Shown here: positions 15,258-23,750 of the stretch, piece after piece
How the letters are laid out: each line of letters opens with the position of its first letter
Position numbering within the stretch: position 1 is the first letter of the stretch
Origin: JAAYAY01 sp964563135
Lineage (GTDB): Bacteria > Planctomycetota > Planctomycetia > Pirellulales > Thermoguttaceae
NCBI GenBank assembly: GCA_964563135.1
Contig: CAZLWV010000017.1
Coordinates: forward strand, 1-64,000
Direction: 5' to 3'
Length of the DNA: 64,000 nt
The notes under the pieces: generated by a model
The model's database searches: none
Told to the model about the DNA's origin: nothing
The model's input: the letters and a program-made list of their open reading frames with translations, nothing else
Translations under genes and position numbers: made by a program

Positions 15258-17867
15258 TCAGCCCACGGACGGATCGATCCAGGGCCCGACTTTGTTCAGG
15301 GTGAAGATCGTGCTGGACAGCCGCTGGGTGTCGACGCCGCCGTGGATCGAATTGGCGTTGACCGTGCTGAAGTCGTAGACCTGCGTCGTGTGTTCGCAAC
15401 TGCGAATCTGGGCGATGTTTCCGGCCGCATACAGTTCATCGTTCCCCGCACGCAGACGGATCTTCGGCGATGAGAGAGGAACGATCTCGGTCGAGCCGTC
15501 GGGATTGACCAGTTCCACCTGTTTGTTGCCCAGGTATCGGTCAAGGCCGGGCGAGTCGTACATGGTGGCCGTGTCGACTCCTCCCGCACCGCGGACGACG
15601 ATGGATTGGAAGAACTTGGCGCGGACATGGAAATCGTCGCCGTAGAGTCTTCCATAGGTGGAGTCGCCCACAAAGGTGTCGTTGCCGGCGGATCCGTAGA
15701 GGATCGCACTGTCGCTGCCGCCATTGCGGGCATAGGCCTGGAAGGAGTCGAAGACATTGGCGGTGATGCTGTAGCCGGTGCCGCTCAAGGTGGCCGTGCC
15801 GGGCGAGGCGACAAAGCGGTCGGAGCCGGTCGAATCGGTGAAGTCGGCGGTGTCGACGCCGCCGTTGACCGCGGTGACAACCGTGGTGTCGAACTGCAGT
15901 GCCTCGTGGACCCTTCCGCCGGAGGCGAGAGAAACGGTGGTCGGGCTGGCGGTGAGCGTGTCGTTTCCGATGGTGCCTGCCAGCGAGGCGGAATCGGTGC
16001 CGCCGGAGACGGCGATGCCCTGGGCGGTTTCAAAGAACTTGGCCCGGGACATGGTGGTTCCGGTGGTCATGCGAACGAAGTCCAGATCGGCATTGGCGAA
16101 GAAGGTGTCGTCGGCGGTGGAGCCGTAGAGTTTGGCCGTGTCGGTGCCCCCCGCCTTGGCATAGCCATGCACCTGATCGAAGAACTTGGCGCGATTGTAG
16201 AACCCGCCTCCCGACATGAATGCGGCCTCCGGGCGGGCCACGAAGGAATCGTTGCTGCTGGTATCGAACAGACTGGCGACATCGATGCCGCCCGACTTGG
16301 CATAGCCGTGGGCCTGTTCGAAGCCGTTGGCGCGGTTGGTGACCGAGCCGAGGTAGAAGACGGCGGCGCCGCCCTGGGCTTCGAAGGTGTCGTTGCCGGT
16401 CGAGTCGAAGAGGCTGGCCACGTCGATTCCGCCGTGCGTGGCGCTGCCGGTATTTGCGTCAAAGCGCACGGCCGTGTTGGAGAACCCGCTGCCGCTCATC
16501 GTGGCGCTGGTCAACGTGGCATCGAAGGTGTCGTTTCCCGATGAGTCTTCGAGTTCTGCGGCGTCGGTCCCGCTCGAAGCATAGCCATACACCTGGGCAA
16601 ACCCCTCCGCCGCGCGCAACCAGTCGCCATAGGTCTCCGCTTCGAGCTGGGGCGTCATGGTGGCCGACGTTGAATCGGCCCAGAACAGGTCGTTTCCGGT
16701 CGTGTCGTAGAGCCTCGCCACGTCGGTGCCGCCGGCGGTGGAGTGGCCGGTCACGAAATCGAAGAATTTCGCCCGGTTCAGGAATCCGTCGCCGGTCATC
16801 GACGAAAGCTCCTCCCGCGATACGAAGGTATCATTGCCGGAGGAGTCGTACAGTTCGGCCGTGTCGTCGCCACCGCTGCTGGCATAGGCGTGGACCTCAT
16901 CGAAGGCCAGAGCTTCGTTGAAGTACTGGGTGTTGCCCAGACTTGCCGAATCGGAACGCGCCGTGAAGGTGTCGTCTCCCGCGGAGTCGTAGAGGCTGGC
17001 GACATCGTAGCCGGTGGAACCGATCGCATGGATCTCGCTGAAGGCCGTCACGGCGCTGGTGAACGAGGCCGCCTGGAGCGACGCAACCGTGGGCGACGCC
17101 GTCAGCGTGTCGTTGCCGGTGCTGTCGTGCATGGTGACGGTGTCATAGCCGCCCCCGCCGGCGATGGACACGTCTTCGGCGTTCAAAATCAGGGCGTCGT
17201 ACGCGGAGCCGGTGAGGACCGTCTCGCGCAGGCGCATCACGGCGGTGTCGTTGCCCAGTCCGGCCAGCAAGTCGACCGAGTCGCGTCCCGGTCCGGCGTC
17301 GAGCTCGAGGGAGTCCACCTCGGCGACGGAGAAGTCATAGACCACGCTGTTGGCCGTCAGCAAGTAGGTGTCGATCGCCCCGGTGCCGTCCAGTTCCCAC
17401 TCGAAGGCAAAGGCGTCGTTCTGAGTGGTCCCATAAACCAGCAGGTCGACGGTGGCCGCATCCACCAGGTTCGCCAGCCAGAGCTCTTCGTCGGCCACGG
17501 TGCCCGTGAGGGTGACGAAGTAGGTTTCGCCTTCGCCCACGACGATATCCACCCGTCCGGCGTCGGAGGTGATCAAGGTGTAGTCGGCGTCGTAGATCGC
17601 GACCGTGCCGGTGCCGTCGAGTTCCGCCGTCAAGAACCCGTCGTGCCGGGTTGTGAGCTGATAGGTTTGATCGGCCGCCTCAACTTCGCGGTAGTCGACA
17701 TTTCCCAGGTCGGTCGTGCCATCCGGCGGAAGCGCCGGGCTGACCGACAGGAGCGTGCGCTGCTCCATCTGTTCGAACCGCACGGGGCGATGGCCGCCAT
17801 GATGCCGCAGGCCGTTTCTCTTCTCTTGCTTGCGTCCGCTGCCGCCGAAAAACTTGTTCCATCCCAT
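15258..17867 (-). CDS. Giant surface protein with LEPR-XLL-type N-terminus and about 12 tandem repeats
   Basis: An 869-residue protein. The N-terminus (basic, then RFEQMEQRTLLSVSP at about residues 30-44) matches the planctomycete extracellular signature LExxEqRxLLS seen on very large surface proteins. Residues 50-200 form a pre-peptidase-like beta domain with a Ca-loop-like DGTGTVAIYDADYTL. From about 205 to 830 there are some twelve repeats of 45-55 residues with the core DSxGNDTFxA, then a variable arm, FxNRAxxFDxVxGYA, GGxDxAxLY. The Asp/Gly/Asn-rich turn recalls calcium-binding RTX-like loops, but spacing differs from the nonapeptide RTX motif. A structural or adhesive role is inferred. 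Repeats differ from each other by 40-60%, so the array is old. A family 3 element lies 41 bp upstream. Confidence 0.8.
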   Translation of the reverse strand: MGWNKFFGGSGRKQEKRNGLRHHGGHRPVRFEQMEQRTLLSVSPALPPDGTTDLGNVDYREVEAADQTYQLTTRHDGFLTAELDGTGTVAIYDADYTLITSDAGRVDIVVGEGETYFVTLTGTVADEELWLANLVDAATVDLLVYGTTQNDAFAFEWELDGTGAIDTYLLTANSVVYDFSVAEVDSLELDAGPGRDSVDLLAGLGNDTAVMRLRETVLTGSAYDALILNAEDVSIAGGGGYDTVTMHDSTGNDTLTASPTVASLQAASFTSAVTAFSEIHAIGSTGYDVASLYDSAGDDTFTARSDSASLGNTQYFNEALAFDEVHAYASSGGDDTAELYDSSGNDTFVSREELSSMTGDGFLNRAKFFDFVTGHSTAGGTDVARLYDTTGNDLFWADSTSATMTPQLEAETYGDWLRAAEGFAQVYGYASSGTDAAELEDSSGNDTFDATLTSATMSGSGFSNTAVRFDANTGSATHGGIDVASLFDSTGNDTFEAQGGAAVFYLGSVTNRANGFEQAHGYAKSGGIDVASLFDTSSNDSFVARPEAAFMSGGGFYNRAKFFDQVHGYAKAGGTDTAKLYGSTADDTFFANADLDFVRMTTGTTMSRAKFFETAQGIAVSGGTDSASLAGTIGNDTLTASPTTVSLASGGRVHEALQFDTTVVTAVNGGVDTADFTDSTGSDRFVASPGTATLSGTGYSITANVFDSFQAYARNGGSDSAILYGSAGNDTFVGDSTYGRLYGDDFHVRAKFFQSIVVRGAGGVDTATMYDSPGLDRYLGNKQVELVNPDGSTEIVPLSSPKIRLRAGNDELYAAGNIAQIRSCEHTTQVYDFSTVNANSIHGGVDTQRLSSTIFTLNKVGPWIDPSVG

Positions 17868-17907
17868 GACGCTGACTCCAGATAATCCCCTGGGTGGCTC
17901 GTATCCT

Positions 17908-18012
17908 CAGGATCGCTCAGCAAATCACTGTCGTCATTCCCTGGCAGCCATCACGCTCCGCGGTGATGTTCCCCCAGCCAACACGGGACAGGCATTGATT
18001 GAGCGATACCCA
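17908..18012. repeat. MITE/REP-like element, family 3, copy 1
   Basis: About 105 bp related to 35364-35468. The conserved core is a hairpin, CATCAC, GCTCCGCG, GTGATG, followed by GTTCCCC and CCAACACGGGACAG. The outer ends (GGATCGCTCAG and TGAGCGATACC) are imperfect inverted repeats. It sits 41 bp upstream of the repeat-protein start codon. Confidence 0.75.
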
Positions 18013-18467
18013 GTTATGGTTACGGCATCTTGGCAGGCAAAACTTTCCCTAAAACCGATACAATCCGAACCAGACCACCCCAAAGGAAGGGCCCCGGTTC
18101 GGTTGTCACGGCAGTTTTGCCTCACCGCCGCTTTCGAACCCGGCGGCGATCATGGGACTTGGGGCAGGATGGTGGAACTTTTCCACCGGGTCGGCCAAAC
18201 CGCTCGTTGTACGCAAAACGGGGGATTTACTTTTTTCTGGTCGCATTAGGATGGAGTTGAGGGCAAAATGGGGCACATTCTTGGGCGGGAGGTCTCACAG
18301 CTCTCCTTCCTTTTCCCATGGGCTACCGGGACATCCCCGAACTCGTGCCACGGCCAGCGCGACCTCCAACGGCGGAACGTCCGCCTGGAGATCTTGGCCT
18401 GGGCCTTTGATCCGGCTGTTACCCTGCGGCGATCCCCGCAGGAATCCTTCTCGAGGAGATGGACCTC
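18013..18467. other. Intergenic region between divergent genes
   Basis: Leaders of the minus-strand repeat protein and the plus-strand DUF1573 gene. Two hairpins are visible: CCGCCG/CGGCGG near 18125-18147, and CCTGCGG/CCGCAGG at 18423-18442, the latter ending about 10 bases before the Shine-Dalgarno of the DUF1573 gene. No coding frame was recognised. Confidence 0.5.
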
Positions 18468-19454
18468 ATGCGAACCGCATTGTCAATCGCCTGCCTGGGC
18501 CTGGGACTGGTGCTCCCGAACCGCTGTCCGGGCCAGGCGTGGGCCGAACGGATGTTTGAAACGAGGACCCACGACTTCGGGTCGGTTGGCCGGGGGGCGA
18601 AAGCGGAGTACGAGTTCAAGCTGACCAATCCGTATATTGAGGACGTCGAGATTGCCCGAGCGACCACCAGTTGCGGTTGCACAAGTGTTGAGGTCTCCAA
18701 GCGGGTCTTGAGGACGTACGAGACGGGTGCGATTCTCGCCAAGTTCAATACCCATCTGTTCCTGGGAAAACGCGGGGCGACGATCACGGTGACCTTCACC
18801 CGACCCGTGAGAGCGAGCGTTCAACTGCGGGTGGACGGCACCATCCACAGCGACCTGATCGTGACACCTGCCAGTGCGGACCTGGGGATCGTGGACCGGG
18901 GAACGCCGGCCGAACGCAGGATCTCGGTACGGTATGCAGGCGGGCAGAATCTCAGGATTGTGGACGTGAAGACGGAGAATCCGCATCTGAAGGCCAGAAT
19001 CGTCCCCACCAGCGGTGCAGAGCGGGCAGTCTACGAGCTGATCGTGCAGCTCGATGACCAGGCCCCGTCCGGGTACATTCGCGACAACCTCCTGCTATTG
19101 ACGACGAGCAAGCAGTTGCGGCAGATTCCGGTCATGGTGGAAGCAAGGGTGGTGCCCGAGATCGCCGTCACTCCAAGCACGCTGTTCCTGGGCGTGTTGA
19201 AGCCGGGCGAGCGCGTGGCAAACAACATCGTGATCCGCGGGAAACGGCCGTTCGCGGTCAAGTCGATCACGGCCGACCACGAGGGGGTGGAGATCGGCAA
19301 GACCACCAGCAACGAGGCCGGAACGATTCACGTCGTGCCGATCACGATCATCGCCGGACAGGAGGCGGGCGCCCTGGTGCATCGGCTCAGAATCGAGACC
19401 GACGGGTCGCCCGAGGCGCCCGAACTGAGCACCTACGCGGTCGTGCAGCCGTGA
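18468..19454 (+). CDS. Exported DUF1573 protein
   Basis: A 328-residue protein. ATG at 18468 is preferred over the ATG at 18459 because GAGGAG lies nine bases before it, whereas it abuts the earlier one. A signal peptide (RTALSIACLGLGLVLP) is followed by the DUF1573 hallmark: FETRTHDFGSVGRGAKAEY (about residue 30) and ATTSCGCTSVEVSKR (about 66), with the conserved CGC pair. Two further immunoglobulin-like beta domains follow, each starting with a VTPxxxxLGxV pattern (about 130 and 235). The family is abundant in Planctomycetes and Bacteroidetes; its role at the cell surface is unknown. It stands alone between divergent and convergent neighbours. Confidence 0.88.
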   Translation: MRTALSIACLGLGLVLPNRCPGQAWAERMFETRTHDFGSVGRGAKAEYEFKLTNPYIEDVEIARATTSCGCTSVEVSKRVLRTYETGAILAKFNTHLFLGKRGATITVTFTRPVRASVQLRVDGTIHSDLIVTPASADLGIVDRGTPAERRISVRYAGGQNLRIVDVKTENPHLKARIVPTSGAERAVYELIVQLDDQAPSGYIRDNLLLLTTSKQLRQIPVMVEARVVPEIAVTPSTLFLGVLKPGERVANNIVIRGKRPFAVKSITADHEGVEIGKTTSNEAGTIHVVPITIIAGQEAGALVHRLRIETDGSPEAPELSTYAVVQP

Positions 19455-19598
19455 GCCTTGAAGCCGGCGGCAAGAGGCCGTGCAGTCGGGAGAGCTCGGC
19501 GCGGCCGCTTCCGGGAGGCTTTCTTGGGGGAGAGCACCAGCAGGTTCTCCCTTGCCGGGCGTCCTTCTTGGTTCGGGTTCGCTGCCGACGGCAGCCCG

Positions 19599-20021
19599 TC
19601 AGCCTTCCTTCTTCTTCTCATCGGCGGGGGTCCCGCCCGGCAGCTTTCCGGCCTTGATCAGGTCGCCGAAGGTCGGTGACTTCTTGTCTTCCGGCTTGGA
19701 GGGAAGCTTCTCCACTTTGTCGAGGACGCTCAGGATCTTCTCCCGGTTGTCCGTGTCGGCCGACTTGTCGAGAAGCTTGGCCAGCTCGACTCCGTAGGGG
19801 TTTCGATCCTTCTTGCTCTTGCCGGCGTGGCAGACGTTGCACTTGGTTTCTTCGACCAGTTTGGCGAAGTCCTGATCCGCCTTCTCCTTGCTGTCCTTCT
19901 TGACGTACTTGCCGACAAACTCGTCGGAGAAGGGCTTGACGGCGTAGGCGGATGGAGCGGCTGCGAGAATGACAGCCACAGCGGTTGCGATGCAGCAGAA
20001 GATGGTCAGCGTCTTTCTCAT
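19599..20021 (-). CDS. Small exported protein with one CxxCH motif
   Basis: A 140-residue protein. Start at ATG 20021 (MRKTLTIFCCIATAVAVILAAAPSAYA) gives a clear signal peptide. The mature part is strongly Lys/Asp-rich and carries a single CNVCHAG (about residue 63), the covalent heme-attachment motif of c-type cytochromes. No obvious axial methionine pattern is seen, and after the motif comes NPYGVELAKLL, which recurs in planctomycete cytochrome-like cysteine proteins. Heme binding is therefore possible but not certain. It converges on the DUF1573 gene. Confidence 0.7.
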   Translation of the reverse strand: MRKTLTIFCCIATAVAVILAAAPSAYAVKPFSDEFVGKYVKKDSKEKADQDFAKLVEETKCNVCHAGKSKKDRNPYGVELAKLLDKSADTDNREKILSVLDKVEKLPSKPEDKKSPTFGDLIKAGKLPGGTPADEKKKEG

Positions 20022-20160
20022 CGGATTGGTCTCTCTTACGGAAAGTGGCCCCGCGTTGAGCAATGTTCCCTCGTACCGTCGCGGCGGTCGGCACGCGCGA
20101 CTTCCTGTCGGGTTGGATGGCGGCAATTATAAGGCCTTGCGGCAGGAAGGGGAACCGGCG

Positions 20161-23052
20161 TCACCGGGCGGCGGCCCTGGCGGGGGCCGTGCGGCAGGTC
20201 TGGTTGGTCTTGAAGCGGCTGACCAGGTCGCGGAGGGTGGCGGACTGCGCCCCGAGCTGCTCGCTGCTGGAAGCCATCTCTTGGCTGCCGGCAGCGGTCG
20301 CCTCGGTGACATGCGACACGCTTTCGATGCCGCGGGAGACCTCCTGCGCCGTGTCGGCCTGATCGGCGGTTGCGGCGGCGATCTCGGCGATTCGGGTGGC
20401 CGTCTCGTCCACACCGCGAATGATCTCCTGGAGCGCCTTGCCGGTTTCTTCGCTCAACTGCGCGCCTTCCTGGACTCGCTGCGAAGACTCCTTGATCAGG
20501 GAGGAGATTTCGCCGGCGGCGCGGTTGGACCGTTCCGCCAGTTTCCGCACCTCGTCGGCCACCACGGCGAAGCCCATGCCGTGCTCTCCGGCCCGGGCCG
20601 CCTCGATGGCCGCATTGAGGGCCAGCAGGTTCGTCTGGCTGGCAATCTCCGAGATCACCTGGATGATCTCGCTGATCTGGTCCGAACTGGTCCGGATCAG
20701 CTCCATGGCCTCGACCGACTTCTGCACGGCTTGCCCCCCCTGCTCGGCAAGGTTGGTCGTCCGCCTGGCAACGTTGTCGGCGTTGGTCGCATTCTCTTTG
20801 ACCGCGGCCACGCTCTTGGCAAGTTGCTCGATCGAGGCGCTCATCTGCTCGATCGAAGCGCTCTGGGTCTGGGCACCGCCCGCCAGGGTCTGGGAACCCT
20901 CGGCCATGATCCTCGCGCCTTCGGCAAACTGCTCGGCACTCTCGCTGATCTGGGCGATCATCTGCCCCAGGTTCTCCAGGGTCCGATTGACGGCCTCGGC
21001 GATGCCGCCGAAGGCCTCGCCCACTTGCCTCGTATCGTCGTCGGTCGTTTCGGTCCGGTAACGGGCGGTCATGTCGCCGTCGGCAACCTTCTGCATGGTC
21101 TGGGCGAGCTTGGCCACCTCGTCTTCCTGGAAGGCCGCAATCTTCTCGGCCACGTCGCGGGCCTTGGCCAGCGACTGGATGGTCGCGTTCGTCGCCTGGG
21201 CGATCGCCGTGAAGCTTTGGTGAACCTCGCGGGTATTCTGGTCGGCTTCCGCAACGTCGTAGCGGACCGCAAGATCCCCCTCGGCAACGCGGCTGAGGGT
21301 GTTCGAGAGCTTCTCGACCTCCGATCGCTGGTAGTCGGCAACCTGCCGCATGACCGCCTGGGCCTTTCTCTGGTCGGTCACGTCCATCGCGTAAACCAGA
21401 GCCCCCACGATGTTGCCTTCCTGGTCCTTCAGCGGGCTTCCCGTGTACAGGATCGGCAGCTCCTGCCGGGTGAGAACGGTTTCGGCCTGGAAGACGTCGT
21501 CGTTCTTCATCGCCTTGGCCAGGCAGCACTCATCGGTGCCGCAATGCGGATTCTGGAAAAGATCCTCGTACTTCTTGCCGACGCACTGCTCGGAGGAAAT
21601 GCCGACCATTTCGGCCGCAGCGGGATTGACGAAAGTGACGTTGAACTGGCGGTCGACCGTCAGCACGGGTGCGGGGATCTTTCGCAGGGCCCCCACCTTC
21701 GCTTCGTCCATGGCCAGGCGAATGGCGTCGATACACGTGTTGAGCGAGGCGGCCATCTTGCCGACCTCGTCCTGGCTCTTGACCGACACCTTCTCGCTGT
21801 AGTCGCCCCGGGCAACCCTTCCGAGCACTCGCATGGTGCGGAACAGCGGCCGGGTAAGCACCCCGGAAATCCACCAGGTGACGCAACTGCACACCAGGAT
21901 GCCGGCAAGGGTCCCCAGGATCGACCAGAGGGTGAGATTCCGGAGTCCGTCGTCGACGCGCTCGAGCGCGTCGTGGAAGTCTTCCTCATAGGCGCCGACC
22001 CCAATCACCCAATCCCACGGTTCGAAGTAGCTGATGGCGGCCACCTTCCAGCGCGGCTCCGCTTCTCCCTCGTTCTGCCAGGGGTAGCGTTCGAAGGCAA
22101 CCTCGCCCGGCTTGAGTTCGATGCCCTTCTTGATGAGGGACTGGACGAACAGACGCCCTTCCGCGTCGGTGGATTGCCAGATGTTCTCGCCGTCACGGGC
22201 ACCGTTGTCGGAAATGATGTACTGTCCCTGGTGCTCGCCTTTGCCGCCGAGGACAAAGACGTAGCCGGTCTTGCCGACGACGATGTCCATGATGCTCTGC
22301 CGCAGTTGCGGTACGCTCTCCTGCTTGACGCCCACGTAGAGCATGCCCACGACCTGGCGATTCTCGTCGAAGATCGGTTCGTAGGCTGTCACGTACCAGG
22401 CGTTCACCACAAAAGCGCGGCCGTTATAGGTTTTTCCTTGAAGCACCGTTTCGATCACCGGATTCGGCGAACCGTCCGGGTTGCAGGCGGGAATGTAGGT
22501 GCCGATGGCTCGCGTTCCGTCGAGCTTCTCGACGTTGGTGCAGATGCGCAGCATCTCGCCCGACTTGCCCATTCGCTGGAAAATGGTGCAGGTTCCCCCC
22601 ACCATCTTCCGGACTTCGTCAACGATGGGCGACTCGACCGCAGCGTCGGAGTTCTGCCCCAGCCACTGGTCGCCAACCATCATCTTCGGCAAGGTCGTCT
22701 CGGTGACCTTCTTGTCGTACTGGTTCAACGCGGACCATGCGACGGTGGCTTTGTCAAACTCGATTCCTCCGGCCCGTTCGAGGATCCCGCGTGCCACGCT
22801 GAGATCGCTGAGTACCTTCTGGTTCACGACCGCGTCTTGAACGGCCAGCATCGTGTGAACGTTTTGTGCAATGGCCGCACACTGCTGGTTTCCCAGTTCG
22901 TTGACCTCGAGGCAGACCCTCTTGCCGATCAACTCGCGCTGATACCCGACGGCACAAAGCAGCCCGGCGGTTGTGATTCCGACTCCCACAAGACCGAGCA
23001 GCAGAATCTTCACTCGGAAGGAAACATGCCGGAAAGATGAGATGAACGACAT
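20161..23052 (-). CDS. Methyl-accepting chemotaxis protein (Cache, HAMP, PAS, signalling domain), paralogue 1
   Basis: A 963-residue transducer. The start at ATG 23052 gives a short cytoplasmic tail, then helix 1 (about 13-35). A periplasmic Cache_3/Cache_2-like sensor spans about 40-365 (YEPIFDENRQVVGMLYVGV, IVVGKTGYVFVLGG). TM2 lies near 370-392, followed by HAMP and then a PAS domain with a cysteine cluster (PHCGTDECCLAKA, about 510). Further HAMP-like helices follow, then the signalling hairpin with NLLALNAAIEAARAGEHG (about 800) and FAVVADEVRKLAERS. It would control a CheA kinase in response to a periplasmic ligand; no che genes are in the window. The C-terminal two thirds are almost identical in DNA to the paralogue at 23751-26603, while the sensors differ. 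Confidence 0.93.
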   Translation of the reverse strand: MSFISSFRHVSFRVKILLLGLVGVGITTAGLLCAVGYQRELIGKRVCLEVNELGNQQCAAIAQNVHTMLAVQDAVVNQKVLSDLSVARGILERAGGIEFDKATVAWSALNQYDKKVTETTLPKMMVGDQWLGQNSDAAVESPIVDEVRKMVGGTCTIFQRMGKSGEMLRICTNVEKLDGTRAIGTYIPACNPDGSPNPVIETVLQGKTYNGRAFVVNAWYVTAYEPIFDENRQVVGMLYVGVKQESVPQLRQSIMDIVVGKTGYVFVLGGKGEHQGQYIISDNGARDGENIWQSTDAEGRLFVQSLIKKGIELKPGEVAFERYPWQNEGEAEPRWKVAAISYFEPWDWVIGVGAYEEDFHDALERVDDGLRNLTLWSILGTLAGILVCSCVTWWISGVLTRPLFRTMRVLGRVARGDYSEKVSVKSQDEVGKMAASLNTCIDAIRLAMDEAKVGALRKIPAPVLTVDRQFNVTFVNPAAAEMVGISSEQCVGKKYEDLFQNPHCGTDECCLAKAMKNDDVFQAETVLTRQELPILYTGSPLKDQEGNIVGALVYAMDVTDQRKAQAVMRQVADYQRSEVEKLSNTLSRVAEGDLAVRYDVAEADQNTREVHQSFTAIAQATNATIQSLAKARDVAEKIAAFQEDEVAKLAQTMQKVADGDMTARYRTETTDDDTRQVGEAFGGIAEAVNRTLENLGQMIAQISESAEQFAEGARIMAEGSQTLAGGAQTQSASIEQMSASIEQLAKSVAAVKENATNADNVARRTTNLAEQGGQAVQKSVEAMELIRTSSDQISEIIQVISEIASQTNLLALNAAIEAARAGEHGMGFAVVADEVRKLAERSNRAAGEISSLIKESSQRVQEGAQLSEETGKALQEIIRGVDETATRIAEIAAATADQADTAQEVSRGIESVSHVTEATAAGSQEMASSSEQLGAQSATLRDLVSRFKTNQTCRTAPARAAAR
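20512..21774. repeat. Near-perfect direct repeat, copy 1 (MCP signalling region)
   Basis: About 1.26 kb appears identical to 24063-25325 (offset 3551) in every frame I compared. Outside these limits the two MCP genes diverge abruptly. This covers the end of the first HAMP, the PAS domain and most of the methyl-accepting region. Confidence 0.85.
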
Positions 23053-23637
23053 TCCCTGCTCCTCATAATTGGTTTGGAGACAAACCCAGATCCGCCGTGG
23101 GGCCCGGCGTTTCACCATCCGCGCGTCGGTTTCCTCGCCAGGAGCAGTCGCCGGCTCCGCACACTCCGGCACGGCCCGCTTCCCACGCACTGGGAGTCAG
23201 AAAACCGTACGTTGCCACAGTACACGTGTCAAACCACGTGACACTGCGGCAAGCCACGGCAAACACGACTGTCGTATCGTATAGATACTCGACATACCAG
23301 GAACAGTACGGTTACTGCGCACGGCAGAATGAGCCTGCTCGGCAGAATCGGCAGGGCAAGCCTTTCCCCAGAACGTGGGAGACTCGTCGCCAACACTTCC
23401 CCTGCCGAAAGCCGCTGGCAGGGGGCGCCGGTTGCGCCGGCCGGGCTGTCCCGTGAGGACTGGATGGACTCGGGAGGGGAACAAGCCCGCTGCGCGACGG
23501 GGCAGACGGCCAGACAGGCAATCTTCGCCAGGATTCGCCCAGACGCCCTCCCGCCGCGCCGGTCCATGAAGAGACCGCCAGGCCCGGCGACCGGCGGGCG
23601 GTTCACAACCCGACAGCTCCAGCGCTATCAAAACACA
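23053..23637. other. Intergenic region between the two MCP genes
   Basis: Leader of the first MCP gene. GTGTCA and TGACAC (23226-23244) form a 6-bp inverted repeat with a 7-base spacer, about 175 bp upstream of the MCP start, a possible operator. No credible coding frame was seen; the frames crossing the region are Arg/Pro/Ala-rich shadows. Confidence 0.5.
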
Positions 23638-23639
23638 AG

Positions 23640-23700
23640 GAGCCTCCTTCGAGGCCACGAAGCTCCGCACGATCGCGGGCTTCGTGGCCCAAGGAGGCTC
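23640..23700 (-). terminator. Long nested hairpin past the second MCP gene
   Basis: GAGCCTCCTT pairs with AAGGAGGCTC (10 bp), and inside it GGCCACGAAGC pairs with GCTTCGTGGCC (11 bp) around a 15-base loop. It lies 50 bp past the stop of the second MCP gene. The stem is exceptionally stable; on the minus strand it is followed by GTGTTTTGATAG, giving a short T-run, so an intrinsic terminator is likely. Confidence 0.7.
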
Positions 23701-23750
23701 TGGTGTCTACTGAGCATTCCGCTCAGAGCGGATGACAGGTGCGCTACCTC

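Noticed and set aside
15258..17867. Regular DNA repeats considered as a CRISPR array
   Set aside because: The periodicity of about 150 bp comes from protein repeats, with no identical short repeats or unique spacers.
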